Source: Chamaecrista fasciculata (Eukaryota > Streptophyta > Magnoliopsida > Fabales > Fabaceae). From it: a stretch of 64,000 nt of DNA. The notes beneath the pieces were generated by a model that was given only the letters and a program-made list of their open reading frames with translations, searched no databases and had not been told where the DNA came from. A program made the translations under genes and the position numbers. Of the stretch, positions 46,895 to 59,480 are shown in pieces. The stretch is from contig QANZ01015968.1 of NCBI GenBank assembly GCA_003254925.1, positions 1-64,000 on the forward strand, in the 5' to 3' direction. Numbering within the stretch: position 1 is the first letter of the stretch; the number at the start of each line of letters is the position of its first letter.

Positions 46895-47227
46895 GTCTGG
46901 TCGAAAAAGAACGGTTGAAACCGCGATTCTGGTGTCAAAACGGATGGCTCAGTTCATGTGTAATCTTTCCAGAAGCGATCGGCTGTTAAATTTCGGCGAC
47001 GAAGTTGAAGCGGCAGATGCCTTTGAACTCGGCGGATGAGGAAGATTTGTTCGAGAAAGTGATAACGAGGTTCTTTTGGGCTGTGATAGATTTGGAATGG
47101 ATTATGAGTTTTACGATTGTGCCTGTGAAGAGATCGTTCGTGAATGGAGTGAGATTGAAGCTTGAGGGTGTTTTAGGGTATCTTCTATATATGATGCAGG
47201 GGATTGAGTTGCAGATTAGGAAGTAAA
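46842..47227 (+). pseudogene. Possible coding remnant, not recognised
   Basis: Two overlapping frames of 65 and 73 codons (46842-47039 and 47005-47226) with gene-like composition: EYYRYFPFEWSGRKRTVETA and DLFEKVITRFFWAVIDLEWI. A third, KKFIPELWRDLEILSLKPEV, continues to ~47355 after a stop. Switching frames joins them into one stretch of about 200 residues, as expected of a decayed gene or captured fragment. I do not recognise the family. Composition is less AT-rich than the surroundings. It could also be non-coding. Confidence 0.3.
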
Positions 47228-47554
47228 ATTGTCGTTATTGGACGAGAATGAAGAAATTTATACCTGAATTGTGGAGAGATTTGGAGATTTTGTCATTGAA
47301 ACCTGAAGTAGTAGTGAGAGAAGCTAGGACTCAACAAATTGAAGAAGAAGAATAAGAAGAAACTAAAGTGGCTCTCATGTTGATTTTGAAGAAGATGCAA
47401 TTGAGGAGCGAGTTGGTTTTGAAGAAGAGGCAATTTGTGGTGCTTGATTTTGGAAAATTTTGAAAGTTTTGATTTGTTTGGAAAATTTTGGAAAACACAA
47501 GAGGGCCTATTCATTTTCATCATCATCAGCCCCTTTGTTTGTTCAAATTACAAA

Positions 47555-48426
<872 letters not shown>

Positions 48427-48427
48427 N

Positions 48428-49633
48428 AAAACTATAGTATAAAATACATTATTTAAAATATATTAACCACACATCCACCCCACGTTTTATTTGTTATCTA
48501 GTATAAATTGATATATTATAAATTATAAATAAATATGAAAAATAAAAATATCAGCCCATGTTTTCTTGCCCACGTTCCCACGTTCAAAACTGAATTACAA
48601 ATCCTGCATCATGATTGAATTACAAATTAACCGTGTATTTGAATTTTATATAGGTCAAAATGTCAATTTAGTCTAATATTTTTTTTCTCTATTCCCAATT
48701 TGGTCCCATATGTTTTTGGTGCAGATTTGATCGTATATTTTTGAATCAATTACAGAATTAGTCATATGTATTTTAGTCATTTCAAACGTACGGGCACGCA
48801 AAACCTTAATAATTTATAAGATTATAAGTTCAATTCTCATTATTGATATAAAACTTTTATTGATAGGGTTTGTAAATATCTCTGTAAGCACTTATAGAAT
48901 TTAACAATTTGAAGACTTGTCTCACCTTGGTGAGGACTCAAAGATCCAACTGATCTAAATTTTAATTTACAGAAAAAGAAAATACTATTTTAATTTTCCC
49001 GCAAAAGTGGCAAGATCACACCACCGTCCATGGAATGATAGTAGTCTTACTCACACGTGACTTCTTGTCTCACCTATCTCCCTTTAAGACATGTTTATTA
49101 TCATATATTTATAAACCCAATCTCTTACTTAATAACAATGTTTCTACTATGCCTTCTGATGTACTTGTCAGCATAATGGGGCTATGAAAATGATAGAAAT
49201 AAATTCAAGTGTGGGAGATAAAACTATTAACTCGGATTTGAGATTGATCTTAAAAGAAGTTAAAATTTTCAAATTAAACCACAAGATCCAAAAAATTGCA
49301 CAAGATATAGTACTATATTTTGACAAAGAAAGGGACTAAAACTTGGTAAAAGATGAGGACTGTTCTTATGAAAATAAGTTTAATATATATATATTTTCAG
49401 AATATTCATTAATTAATCTATTAGTGAATACAAACATCATTATAAATATAATTCCTTTCACAAACAAACTCCATATATGTATTAATAATTCAATGGGATA
49501 ATTAATAATACTCGTTGGACGTGGCTTGGGGTTCTTAGCTTGGTCTCGGAAAACTTGTAGATAATCCAACCCATTACGGGTTACCACAACTAATATGAAC
49601 CCAATTCATTCTTACTTAGATTTACAATAAATT
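48428..49633. other. Intergenic, no gene seen
   Basis: AT-rich. 48655-48780 carries 'aatttggtccc' motifs of a MITE arm. 48790-48960 has a B-box-like AAGTTCAATTCTC and may be a decayed SINE, but no target duplication was found. Confidence 0.4.
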
Positions 49634-49648
49634 AATTATTTATCAGCA

Positions 49649-49829
49649 GCCAATGAAGTTTGGCTCACTTGGTCACCTTCCGCCCATGACAATTGCATCG
49701 CTTGGATTCGATTCCTGGTGATGCCTCATTTAGTGGGTTATTTGTAAGTGCTCATTGAGCCCTGAAGCCTGCTCTGACCCTAAACTAGGGCGTCATCCCT
49801 TCACCTAAATATTTTTTTACAAAAAAAAA
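49649..49829 (+). mobile_element. tRNA-derived SINE with 15-bp target duplication
   Basis: 181 bp with an A-box-like GGCTCACTTGGTC (~49661), a B box GGATTCGATTCC (~49703) and a poly-A end. Identical 15-bp flanks AATTATTTATCAGCA at 49634-49648 and 49830-49844. Transcription would be by RNA polymerase III; mobilisation depends on a LINE enzyme. The perfect duplication suggests a fairly recent insertion. Confidence 0.88.
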
Positions 49830-50645
49830 AATTATTTATCAGCAAACATAAATATTAATCTTACAATTGATTAATACTAATCCATACAAAAATTCTAACG
49901 ATAGATACTCCATCTTAAAGTATATATATATATGTATATTCCAAAAACTAATAATTCCTTTGATAAAAATTTTAATCAGAGTAATTATATAATTAGGTTT
50001 ATTAATTAGTACTCATCAACTTTACATGAAACTAATATTTTATTTCTAAAATAAATCTTTATTATACTAGTAATTTAATATAATAATTATTAATATTATT
50101 AATATTTTTGGGCTTTGATTTGATGTCTTTATTTTTAGTAGGAGTAGAATTGACTCATTACTGATTATTCTAATTAAAATAAGCAAAAAATGTATTCTTA
50201 TTCAAAATAAAAATTAATTAATTACTTAATCGATAAATACAAATATTCATTTTATAATAAAGGTCAAGACATTTTCAGTGTCCCATACTTTATATGAGAT
50301 AAGTCTCACCGTATCCCTAAACATTTTCCAATAGATCACTAATTAACACCCCAGATGGGGCGTAGTTGATATGGCCCCTCAGAACTTGTTTCTAATGTCA
50401 ATCTTGTCTCTTATACCAAACTTCCACTTGAGGTGATCAATTATGATGTGGGCATTTTGCTTGACGCCCTTCCAAACAATAGAATCTGCGGTGCTAGGTT
50501 TGAGGTCGAAGTCAAAGAAAGGGACAATGTATTTGTTGTGAATCCATTGAGACACCACAAACTAAGACTTATCCAAGATTCTCTATGTATGCTTTGCAAG
50601 AAAGGCTTTATTGATGAGGCCCGTATCCCTGAGGCCTAAACTGCC

Positions 50646-51625
50646 TGTTAGGAATTTCGGGAGGAAGAAACATGGAAGCTCTCATAAACGTATTTTTCTT
50701 TTTTCTCATGAACTTTTCTTGATTCATAGCTCCATAATGATAGGTACAAATCAGATTCCTTTTATGGAGGAAATACACATAATTAAATAAAGGATAAATA
50801 AAATACAGTAACTACTTATCTCTAAAATCATGTACCCACTAGTTAACTCATATGACTAATTCAAAAACAAACTAAATCTCTAAAATTCAAATCTGATGCA
50901 ATAGATTCATGCTTATAATATTATTATTATTATTATTAATTCCCGACAATTCCTCCCTTGAACTGAAATTTCTTTTCAAGAAAATTCAGTTTAATTAATA
51001 AATCTTCAAGTTTTTCCTGGATCATTTGTTCGAAGCTTCAATGATGCACTTTCTCATCATTAACCTATTTGAAGCATCATCTCTCCAAAAATTATCAAAT
51101 CTTATAAGCTTCTCACAAACCATCCACTTCTTCTTTTCTCCCTTCTTGTGCAACGTTCACTTGCTCACTTCTTCGAACGAATTCTTTCACCGAGCTCTTG
51201 CAATTATTCAACACAAATCTCAAATCTCTTAAGTAATGGCTAGGATTTGATCCTCCCACTAGCAAATTTCTTTGTAGCAACATCATCTCAATATGTGAGA
51301 GATGTGCTACTCTACCTCACATGCTCTCAGGATCTAAAGCTCTGATACCACTGTTAGGATTTTTGGGAGGAAGAAACATGGAAGCTCTCATAATTTTTTT
51401 TTCTCATAAATTTTTTTTTGATTCATAGCTCCATAATGATAAGTACAAATCAGATTCCTTTTATAGAGGAAATACACATAATTAAATAAAGAATAAATAA
51501 AATAAAGTAACTACTTATCCCTAAAATCATGTACCCTCTAGTTAACTCATATGACTAATTCAAAAACAAACTAAATGTCTAAAATTCAAATATAATGCAA
51601 CAGATTCATGCTTCCAATAACAATA

Positions 51626-51689
<64 letters not shown>

Positions 51690-51700
51690 AATTACCAACA
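50646..51700 (-). mobile_element. TRIM-like miniature LTR retrotransposon
   Basis: Two LTRs, 50646-50948 (303 bp) and 51352-51700 (349 bp), both TGTTAGGA..GACA/AACA. They differ mainly by (ATT)n length. 5-bp target duplication CTGCC on both sides (50641-50645, 51701-51705). On the minus strand the right LTR is followed by GTGGTATCAGAGCTTTAGAT, the initiator-Met-type PBS TGGTATCAGAGC, and a purine tract AAGGGAGGAAT precedes the left LTR. The internal part is only ~400 bp and non-coding, so mobility depends on an autonomous copia-type partner. Confidence 0.92.
51611..51687 (+). repeat. (ATT)n microsatellite in the TRIM LTR
   Basis: About 20 ATT units near the end of the right LTR; the left LTR has ~6 at 50921-50938. 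This accounts for most of the LTR length difference. Confidence 0.9.
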
Positions 51701-52290
51701 CTGCCCTCTCTCTTAGATTTGAAGATAGCTCTTCTATATGAGAAGATGGAGGTGCTTCTTATCTCCATTGAACCCCGAAAGAAGTTTGTCATCACGCTGT
51801 TAATGGCTTTCGTCAATTTCTTTGAGGCTTAAAAGCAAGACAATTTATACACCTGGTCCGACTGAATAACTGATTTAATTAGAGTGACTCTCTCAGCCTC
51901 AGATAATAGTTGACTTTTCCATCCAGCCAGCCAGTTATTTATCTTTAGTAACAGATTATCGAAATTCCGCTTCAAATCTTGTTTGTCATCCACAAAGACG
52001 TCCAAGTATTTCCCCAGTTTGTTGGTTGCTTCGAGAATATGTTTTAAAAACTGCGGCAATTGATTATCCGCACTGAAGAAGAGGATCAAGTTATCGGCAT
52101 ACAAGAGATGAGAAACCGAGGGGCCTCTCCGAGCAAATTTAATCCCCTAACAACTATTTCTGCGTCTATTACAAGGAAAGAGAGAACATTCATGCATAAA
52201 ATAAAAAGATGCGAAGAAAGAAGATCACCTTATCTGAGTCGTATAAACATTCACTCCCGTTGAAAAAGGGACCCATTTTCTTAGAAAAGT

Positions 52291-52977
52291 TTGAATAAAT
52301 AAGGACTATACTCAGGCTTTAAGCCCAACCTAAACACTGGACTCGTTATTTATTTATTTTTATTTTTTCAATATTATTTATATATTATATTATCATGTAT
52401 TATATAATAAATTGTGATATATCGAATACTTGAAAAAATATTTTCTTAGTTATCAAGTTATATTTCATCTCAATATTTCATTTAGTTATTAAGCTATGTT
52501 TTATTTTTGTGTCTTTTTTTTTTAAGAATTTTAAAAGTTTATGATTATATTATTTATAAAGTTCATAAAATAATTTTTTTTTATATTTATGGACATTAGA
52601 TGTTTGTCTATTTGAAATTTCTCATTTTATTAAACAAATGGGGCTGAATAAAAAATGTGCCCTCCAAATTAGGTATGTGCCGATTTAGTCCAAATTAGGT
52701 TAGGTTAGATTTAATTTCATTTGTTCACGATCTCAATTGGATAGAAAAATGATTTATTAAGAGTAACTAGTAGATATGAATTTCTTAACATTCAGATGTG
52801 AAACATAAAATATATGATCAACTTCACTTATTTAACAGTTCAACAAGTGACCCACTATTCAGATTCAATTTAACTTTATTTATTGACGATCTCAACTAAT
52901 CAAATAGAGCAACTCGTAAATTTGGAATTGTTACATTTGAACTTCAGACATGAGAGATATGTTGGGAATATTATATA
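52291..52977. other. AT-rich spacer, no gene
   Basis: No coding frame. Ends at the 9-bp target duplication of the foldback element. Confidence 0.4.
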
Positions 52978-53960
52978 GGCCAAAGTGCGAATTTGTTCGT
53001 GTAACTTTGCTCTAGGTCTCAAATTAGTCCTATATCTTTTTTTGTCTCGAATTTGGTCTTGTATCTTTGTTCCAGGTTCCAAATCAGTTCTATATCTTTT
53101 TTTGTCTCAGTTTTGGTCCCATATGTTTTGAAAACCTCCCACCATTAGTCCTCCATCTATTTTAAATTACAGTTTAGTCCCAAAATCTTGAAGTCCCTTT
53201 CACTCTAGTCCCTGACTATCAAAATGAAAATGAAAGAGCATCCCTGAAGATTCTTAAACCTTACATTTTGGTCCCTAATCCATGAATTCTTCATGAAATA
53301 GAATAGAAATGCAAAAACAACACAAATTAAAGCAAATGACAAATGGACCAAAACTAAAAACGCATAAAATTTAAAACCCACCAGAAAATGCCCCAAATTT
53401 GCCGGAAATCGCCGAAAAACTCAAGAACTCATCCAAAAACCCTAATCCTCACTGAAATCTCACTCAAATAATTGGGGTTTTTGGATGAGTTCTTGAGTTT
53501 CTGGGTGATTTTCATACGTTTTTCTGGCGAGTTTGGAACATTTTCTAGTGGATTTTATATTTTCTGCATTTTCAGTTTTGGTCCCTCTTGCATTTGCTTT
53601 AATTTGTGTTGTTTTTGCATTTCTATTCCATTTCATGCATGAAGAATTCATGAATTAGGGACCAAGATGTGTAAGATTTGAGAATCTTCAGAGATGTTCT
53701 TTCACTTTCATTTTGATAGTCAGAGACTAAAGTGAAAGGGATTTGAAGTTTTCAAGACTAAACTGTAATTTAAAATGGACGGAGGACTAACGGTGGGAGG
53801 TTTTCAAAACAAATGGGACCAAAACTAAGACAAAAAAAAAAGATATAGGACTGATTTGGGACTTGGAGCAAAGATACATGACCAAATTCGAAACATAAAA
53901 AGATATATGACTGATTTAGGACCTGGAGCAAAGTTATAGGACCAAATTCGCACTTTGGTC
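52978..53960. mobile_element. 983-bp foldback element with 9-bp target duplication
   Basis: An almost complete palindrome: the left arm (52978-~53460) and right arm (~53480-53960) are reverse complements over ~480 bp with scattered mismatches, joined by a short loop around GAGTTCTTGAG. Ends GGCCAAAGTGCGAATTTG and CAAATTCGCACTTTGGTC. Identical 9-bp flanks TATTATATA (52969-52977 and 53961-53969) point to a Mutator-type origin. No transposase. Transcription through it would yield a long hairpin RNA. Confidence 0.9.
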
Positions 53961-55730
53961 TATTATATATAATATAATATTAGAGTGTGTCAAATAAAAG
54001 TCCCACATTATCTAACTTACATGAGCCAAAAGTATATATATTAAGATGTGAAAAGAGGGGGTAACCAAGTAGAGATGAAGGAGGGTCTCGCGCACACAAG
54101 CATGAGCCATTGGTGGGCAATTGTAGTTGAAAACAGACGATTTCTCCCTCCGCCTGCGTGTGTAGACAAGGGCACCTAGTCTTTTTATAAAAGATCAATT
54201 TTATATTTGTCAATATTATTTTCTGATATTTATAGCTTACCTGAAACTTCCCCTTTTATGATGGTTTAAATTTTGAGTGGTTACATATTAGAAAACAATA
54301 ACATTTAAATTGTGTTGATGAGATTTAAAATATGTTTATGAATAGTTAAAATAATTTAATATGTGATTAAATTGTTATTGTTTTAATGACTCATAAAAGA
54401 GTTGTTAAAGAAAAGTTGAATATAACTTTGAGGCAAATAACAACCATAAATCTTTCTTGAAGCCATTTATCACACTGGTATTCAAATAAATTTCTTCACT
54501 AATAACACACATGGCAATAAGAAGGGTTAAATACTTAAATCAGTAAAATAATATATCAATACAATATCTTTACAAGAAACCAACAACCAATAACATATGC
54601 AACAAGCAAGATTGATGATAGTGTGAATTGTGAATTTGTGATAGATATATATCGTGTGCGACTATGGATTAACTATAGAAAGCCTTTGGAAAATCTCATT
54701 TTCATGACGATTGTGTCTGGAAATTAGAAGCAAGTTGAAAAGTTAATCTAAGTTTATGCATTTTTTTAGTTATAACTTAATACATTAATTATGCTCATGA
54801 CTGTGAAGGATTGCAAGAAATTGTAGTTTACATTATTGCACATGCCTCTTAAATTTTGTGTAACACCACGAAATAATGAAAGGCAGTGGCACCATCAATT
54901 CTGGTAAAAGCAAAAAAAAATAAAATAAATAAAAGTACTAATTTCATCTCCAATCTTTACACCAATTGTCAATTTTGTTCCCAATTTTTTTTTTTGCAAT
55001 CAATTTTGTCCCCAATGTGTTACATTTTGGCATTTTTATCCCCTGCTCTTATTTCAGCCAAATATTAACGACATAATCTATGTGGCTAATGATATGTAAT
55101 GTAAAATTGATAGAAAAAAAACTTAAATCCTAACTCAGATTGAAAAGTAGGATGTAGTCTATCGTTAATTTATTGAAAGAAGTTTATCAAAGGATAAAAT
55201 TTAACAAAATATAAAACATTAAGAATGAAATTGATAGAAAAAAAATTAGGAATAAAATTAACAATTAGTGTAAAAATGGGAAAACATCAGTACTTTTGCC
55301 AAAACAAAAATATAAGTCACAATCAAAAAATGGCCATCACGTGCTCCATCACTCTGCCAAATTAAATGAGGTTGCTCACAAAATTTATGTCAACATGTAT
55401 TATTAAAAGATCAACAAAATTTATGTCAATCGAAGTAATATATTAACAAAATTATAATATGAAATAGAAATAAATATCAGTGATTTAAAAATCAAATATA
55501 CTGGATGGATCGAGATATAAAAGAAGAGTGGTTTGAGTAACAAAAAGAACAATTCAATTATTACCAAAAAAAAAAAAGAACAGTTCAATTGTAATTAAAT
55601 TAATTATTGTTTTGGATTGGAGGTGACTTGGACAAAATTGAGAAAAACCAAATTGGATCGAGGAAAAGGAAATAAAAAACAAAAGGAATATAATGTCGGC
55701 TGAATCCTACCATATTCCATCATTATTTTT
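53961..55730. other. Intergenic, no gene seen
   Basis: AT-rich. 54902-55300 has mirrored ends (AAAGTACT..TTTACACCAATTGTCAAT against ACAATTAGTGTAAA..AGTACTTTTGCC) and is probably another MITE. GC-richer 54085-54175 contains no recognisable gene. Confidence 0.45.
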
Positions 55731-57160
55731 AATGATGTTTTAGAACATTTTATACTCATTTAGAATTCAATTGCAGGCATTTATGATTTTTTATGATGAA
55801 ATATGATATTTTCAGGTTTAGTGCTTAATTGGACTATTTTGTGATTAATTGTGTGATTTCTCTCGAGTTTGATATTTATAATTGTTTGATCCTTTTTTAT
55901 CTTGAGAGTTAACATAGTTTTTGGTGTCTTTGATAGGTTTGAATGAAGTCCGAAGCATGGGAAGCCTCAAGAAAGAGCTAAGGATATAAGAAAATGAGTC
56001 AAGGACTAAATCAAAATTATTTGATGCAAATTGAGGACTTCGCCACTTACTCGCCAGTTTACATATAAGTGGCGAGTAAGTGGCAACTTCTGCGCAGTAT
56101 TTTTAATTATCAAGCCCAAGTCCGTTTCTCGATGGATTTGACCCGTTCCAATTGGGGATGATCTGAATTTCATATATTATTCGTTCTTAGGGAAATTTCC
56201 GGAGGGAAGTAGCCATTGAGAAACACTTTACATCATCTCCTTCATCCCCTCTCTTCTCCCACCTTCATCCATGGCTCTTTTGGAGGTTAGGAGGCTTGTT
56301 GAAGCCGAATTTCTCACTATGAGCAGCTAAATTCCACCCAGAGGAGGATTGGAGGGGACCCGAGCTTGGTTCTACACTTAGGGAGTTTTACTTTACTCTT
56401 TTTATAATTTTATATTAGGGTTTGAGTTTTTCTTGGTTAGAGAACTTGTAATTCTAATATTGATTATGAATTTGAGATTGAATTTTGGATTCTGATATAT
56501 ATATTGATTATTCTTGTCTTGATTATAATCCTTTCGGATATGTTGTAGTTGGTTTGACTAATAATTGAAATAAGTTTCTCTTTGATAACTTAGTCTGAGT
56601 TATAGAGTTGTCTGAATTCTTGATTTTATCTCGTCATTAGCTTCAATTATCTTGATTATGGTTATAATTGAGTTAATTGCTATGTTTAACAGTAGTTAGA
56701 CAACTTTAGTAAATGGTTTGTTAAGTAATTACTCTAATCTTTATAAGTCAGGAAGGTTGAATTCGATTCCTCCATTGGGTGTTTCCGTCAATAAGTGTCT
56801 TATTTATCTTTATCGCATTTGTTTATCTTTTTATTTATAATAAAAAATCCCAAAATATTTTATCCTTTAAGTTTAGTTTATGTTTTCCCACAAGATGTTT
56901 GATAAATTGCTCCAATAAATATTCAAATCATTATAAGTGTGCTTTGTTTATCGTGTTTCCATTTGAGGCTCCGAGAGAGAGAAAGACAACTTAGGTTGAT
57001 ACGCCTTACGACGGGCGCGGTCAATCATTCATATCATAAACCAATGTTATTATTATTTTCTTATAATATTTAAAATTTTGTCTCAACTAACTTAGATTCG
57101 ACCCATATTACACTCGGGTGATTACGATAAAAGAATCTTTTAATAAGATTATTCGTATTT
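55731..57160 (+). repeat. LTR-like repeat, copy B
   Basis: Matches 1-650 in inverted orientation over 55731-56340 and then continues. Later parts (TTCTTGGTTAGAGAACTTGT, GATTCGATTCCTCCATTGGG, AGATTCGACCCATATTACAC) resemble the 3' parts of Athila/Tat-type LTRs, which commonly carry a 'ATTCGACCC' block near the end. Exact ends not identified. Confidence 0.45.
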
Positions 57161-57426
57161 ATAACCAAATCATTTATCAATGAACCTCTTATTAGTTGCA
57201 TTCCTCGATTTTTTTTCTAACCAGATAAGTTTTGAAATAATAAAATATTTCATTTACATATTTAATATGTAACATCCCAAAAATTAAATAATATATATAT
57301 ATATATAAAGAGATACATATAGGATATTTTTATATTTTTATATATGTTTGGACGGATGAAATCAAGACCATGTTTTAACTTTTGGTTAGTTCATTAAACC
57401 AATTAGCATTAGGTCTATGGGATATT

Positions 57427-58336
57427 ATGGCTCCGTTCGTTTGCGCTTATAATAAAATCTGCTCTAATTATAATTAGAGTATGATTATATCAAAGTTGAT
57501 TATTTGTGTATTGGTGTTTGGATGAAAGTTGATTATTTGATGTGAAATTATTGAAATGGGTATGTAATGATTGTTGTTGGTAGATAGAAGAGTAAGGAAA
57601 TTGATAAATTGTATAGGGGTAGAAATGAAAGAAAAAGTTGGAAAAAGTAGGAAAAAGTAAGATGTGATTTGATTATAATCAAAGTGTGTTTGGATGTGAT
57701 TGTTGCTTTTAAAAAAATCAGATTTTGTCATTGTTTGCCTTGAGAATAGTGAAAATATGATTATAATCATAAGCAACTTGTGAGGTGCTTATTTGGTTTG
57801 GTTGACCATTCTATTTTTGCCTCCGAAATGGTGGACCAAAAGGACTAAAGTGTAGTAATCAGGCCCCGACATTCGGTGGACTATCAAAAAAATGGTCCAC
57901 CGTTTGGCACAAGATGAGAGAGAATGTAAAAAAACATTCTGGACCCCCAAAAAAAAAATTCAATGCGGCTCATTTCAGATATTCGGTCGACCATTTTTTG
58001 CATCGGCGGACCGAACGTCGGGCCTGATAGCATTCTCAGGTTGAAATTCGGTCAACCATTTTTTGCATCGGTGGACCGAACGTCGGGCCTGATATCATTC
58101 TCAAGTTGATACTCGGTCCACCGTTGACAGAATCGATCGACCATTTCAGGTAAATTACTATTTTAGCCTTGTGAAGTGTGATTAAATATATTAAAGTATA
58201 GGTAATTATATGTATATATAAGGGTATAAGTGTAATTGGGTGTGTTTGATTGTAAAAAAATCAAGATCATAATTTAATAAAAAAAACGTAAACAAATATG
58301 TTTATTACGATTATCAGAGCAGATTATAATATGTAT
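57427..58336. mobile_element. PIF/Harbinger-like element nested in the solo LTR
   Basis: The left end GGCTCCGTTCGTTTGCGCTT and subterminal blocks align with 29466-31112. The right end TTATCAGAGCAGATTATAAT mirrors AATCTGCTCTAATTATAA near the left. No transposase. Carries a 65-bp tandem repeat. Confidence 0.5.
57981..58150 (+). repeat. 65-bp tandem repeat, ~2.6 units
   Basis: Units start at 57981, 58046 and 58111 with ATTCGGTC.ACCATTTTTT / ACTCGGTCCACCG and contain GGACCGAACGTCGGGCCTGA. Two full units differ at a few positions. More GC-rich than the surroundings. Confidence 0.85.
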
Positions 58337-59480
58337 ATGTGAATGAAGATAGATGAGAACACGTTGCCCAATCTTTGTTTTGGTTTTGGTCTTGGTCATA
58401 ACAAAAAGGCTATATGTGTTTGTGTAAGAAGAAGGAAGTGCCACGTTTTTGTCTTATGTGTTTGTGGAAAATTAGAGAAGAGGACGTAGGAATTTGGAAA
58501 GGGAGGTGAAGGCCATGTGTATGCATATAAGATCGCTAAATTATAATATTATATTATGTGTGTGATATGTGTGAGTAAAAGAAATGGTATATGTGGAATG
58601 TATTTTGGTGTATAAATAGACGAGATGGAAAGATTGAGAAATTGAAGGAAAGAGAGTAAGAGGGATCAGCCGAGAGTGTGATGGAAATAGTGGAAGAGAG
58701 AAAGACAAAAAATAATGATGAATTGAGGAAACAATGAAGGACATACGATGGATTTGAAGAAATTAGATAGGAAATGGATTCATTTTCTATTTTAATTTTG
58801 TATAAGTTTACTTATATTTTATATGAATATGTTATAATAATGTTTTATCTCAAATTCAGTAGTATGGATTATGAGAAATGACCATCTCTCAGTAGTTAAG
58901 TATGTGATCTCAAAATGACGGAGAGATATAATCATTGATAAAGAATGTGATCTCGAAATATGACGGAGATATGATCCAAGGGAGGTGATCTCAAGAGATA
59001 TGATCATTGGTAAGGAAAGTAATCTCTATGGTATTCTGTTTGGATCCGTATAGGGGACGCCCCGATATATATACGGCCTCCATTCAAGTATGTATAATGG
59101 ATTTATGTGTTTGAGCTTGAGAATATGTTCTGAATGAATATAATTATGTGACTTATACAGTTCGACTCATCATATAATATTTTTAACTTGTTTTCTTTTT
59201 TACTGAGGATTTTTACTCTTATTCATGATGTATCCAGATTAATAGGTTGATGAATCACGGCTTAGCTTCTATCTTGTAAAAGTCAGTTCTTGAAGAAAAT
59301 GTGGCGTAGATGGAGTCTTAATGAAAATCTAAGGAGTTTTAGTTTAACTAAGAATAATTTATGTGCCAATAATTATGTTGTAAAATTTCACATTAATGAT
59401 ATTATTTAATAATTTTTATTAATAAATGGAGTTTTATTTGAGAATTTTAATAATATTTAATTTAAAGTGAGGGTGTTACA

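Larger units (their letters stand above)
50345..52290 (-). pseudogene. L1-type LINE, RT and C-terminal part, split by an LTR element
   Basis: The minus strand from ~52290: GDLLSSHLFILCMNVLSFLV, then after a 1-bp shift GPSVSHLLYADNLILFFSA (the RT YADD motif, here YADN, so the catalytic site is damaged), LLLKINNWLAGWKSQLLSEA and ERVTLIKSVIQS. After the inserted element (50646-51700) the frame continues GSLGLRDTGLINKAFLAKHT and SIVWKGVKQNAHIIIDHLKW, the usual L1 C-terminal region. Removing the insertion and one 5-bp target copy rejoins the frame (..KREG|SLGLRD..). Several stops are present. The 5' half and endonuclease are missing. Confidence 0.85.
57268..59480 (+). mobile_element. Probable solo LTR of a Ty3 element (2.2 kb)
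   Basis: Begins TGTAACATCCCAAAAATT and ends GAGGGTGTTACA, the end type of Tekay/Del-like LTRs. 5-bp flanks taata / taaaa agree at four positions. No second LTR or coding region is present, so it is read as a solo LTR formed by recombination. It is enlarged by the nested element at 57427-58336. 58860-59035 holds internal degenerate repeats (GTGATCTC..GACGGAGA). Confidence 0.55.

Noticed and set aside
49649-49829. Possible tRNA gene
   Set aside because: The A/B boxes belong to a SINE with a poly-A end and target duplication; no cloverleaf or anticodon arm can be drawn.
50433-50639. Plus-strand 68-codon frame
   Set aside because: Antisense to the LINE C-terminal region, which has clear family motifs on the minus strand.
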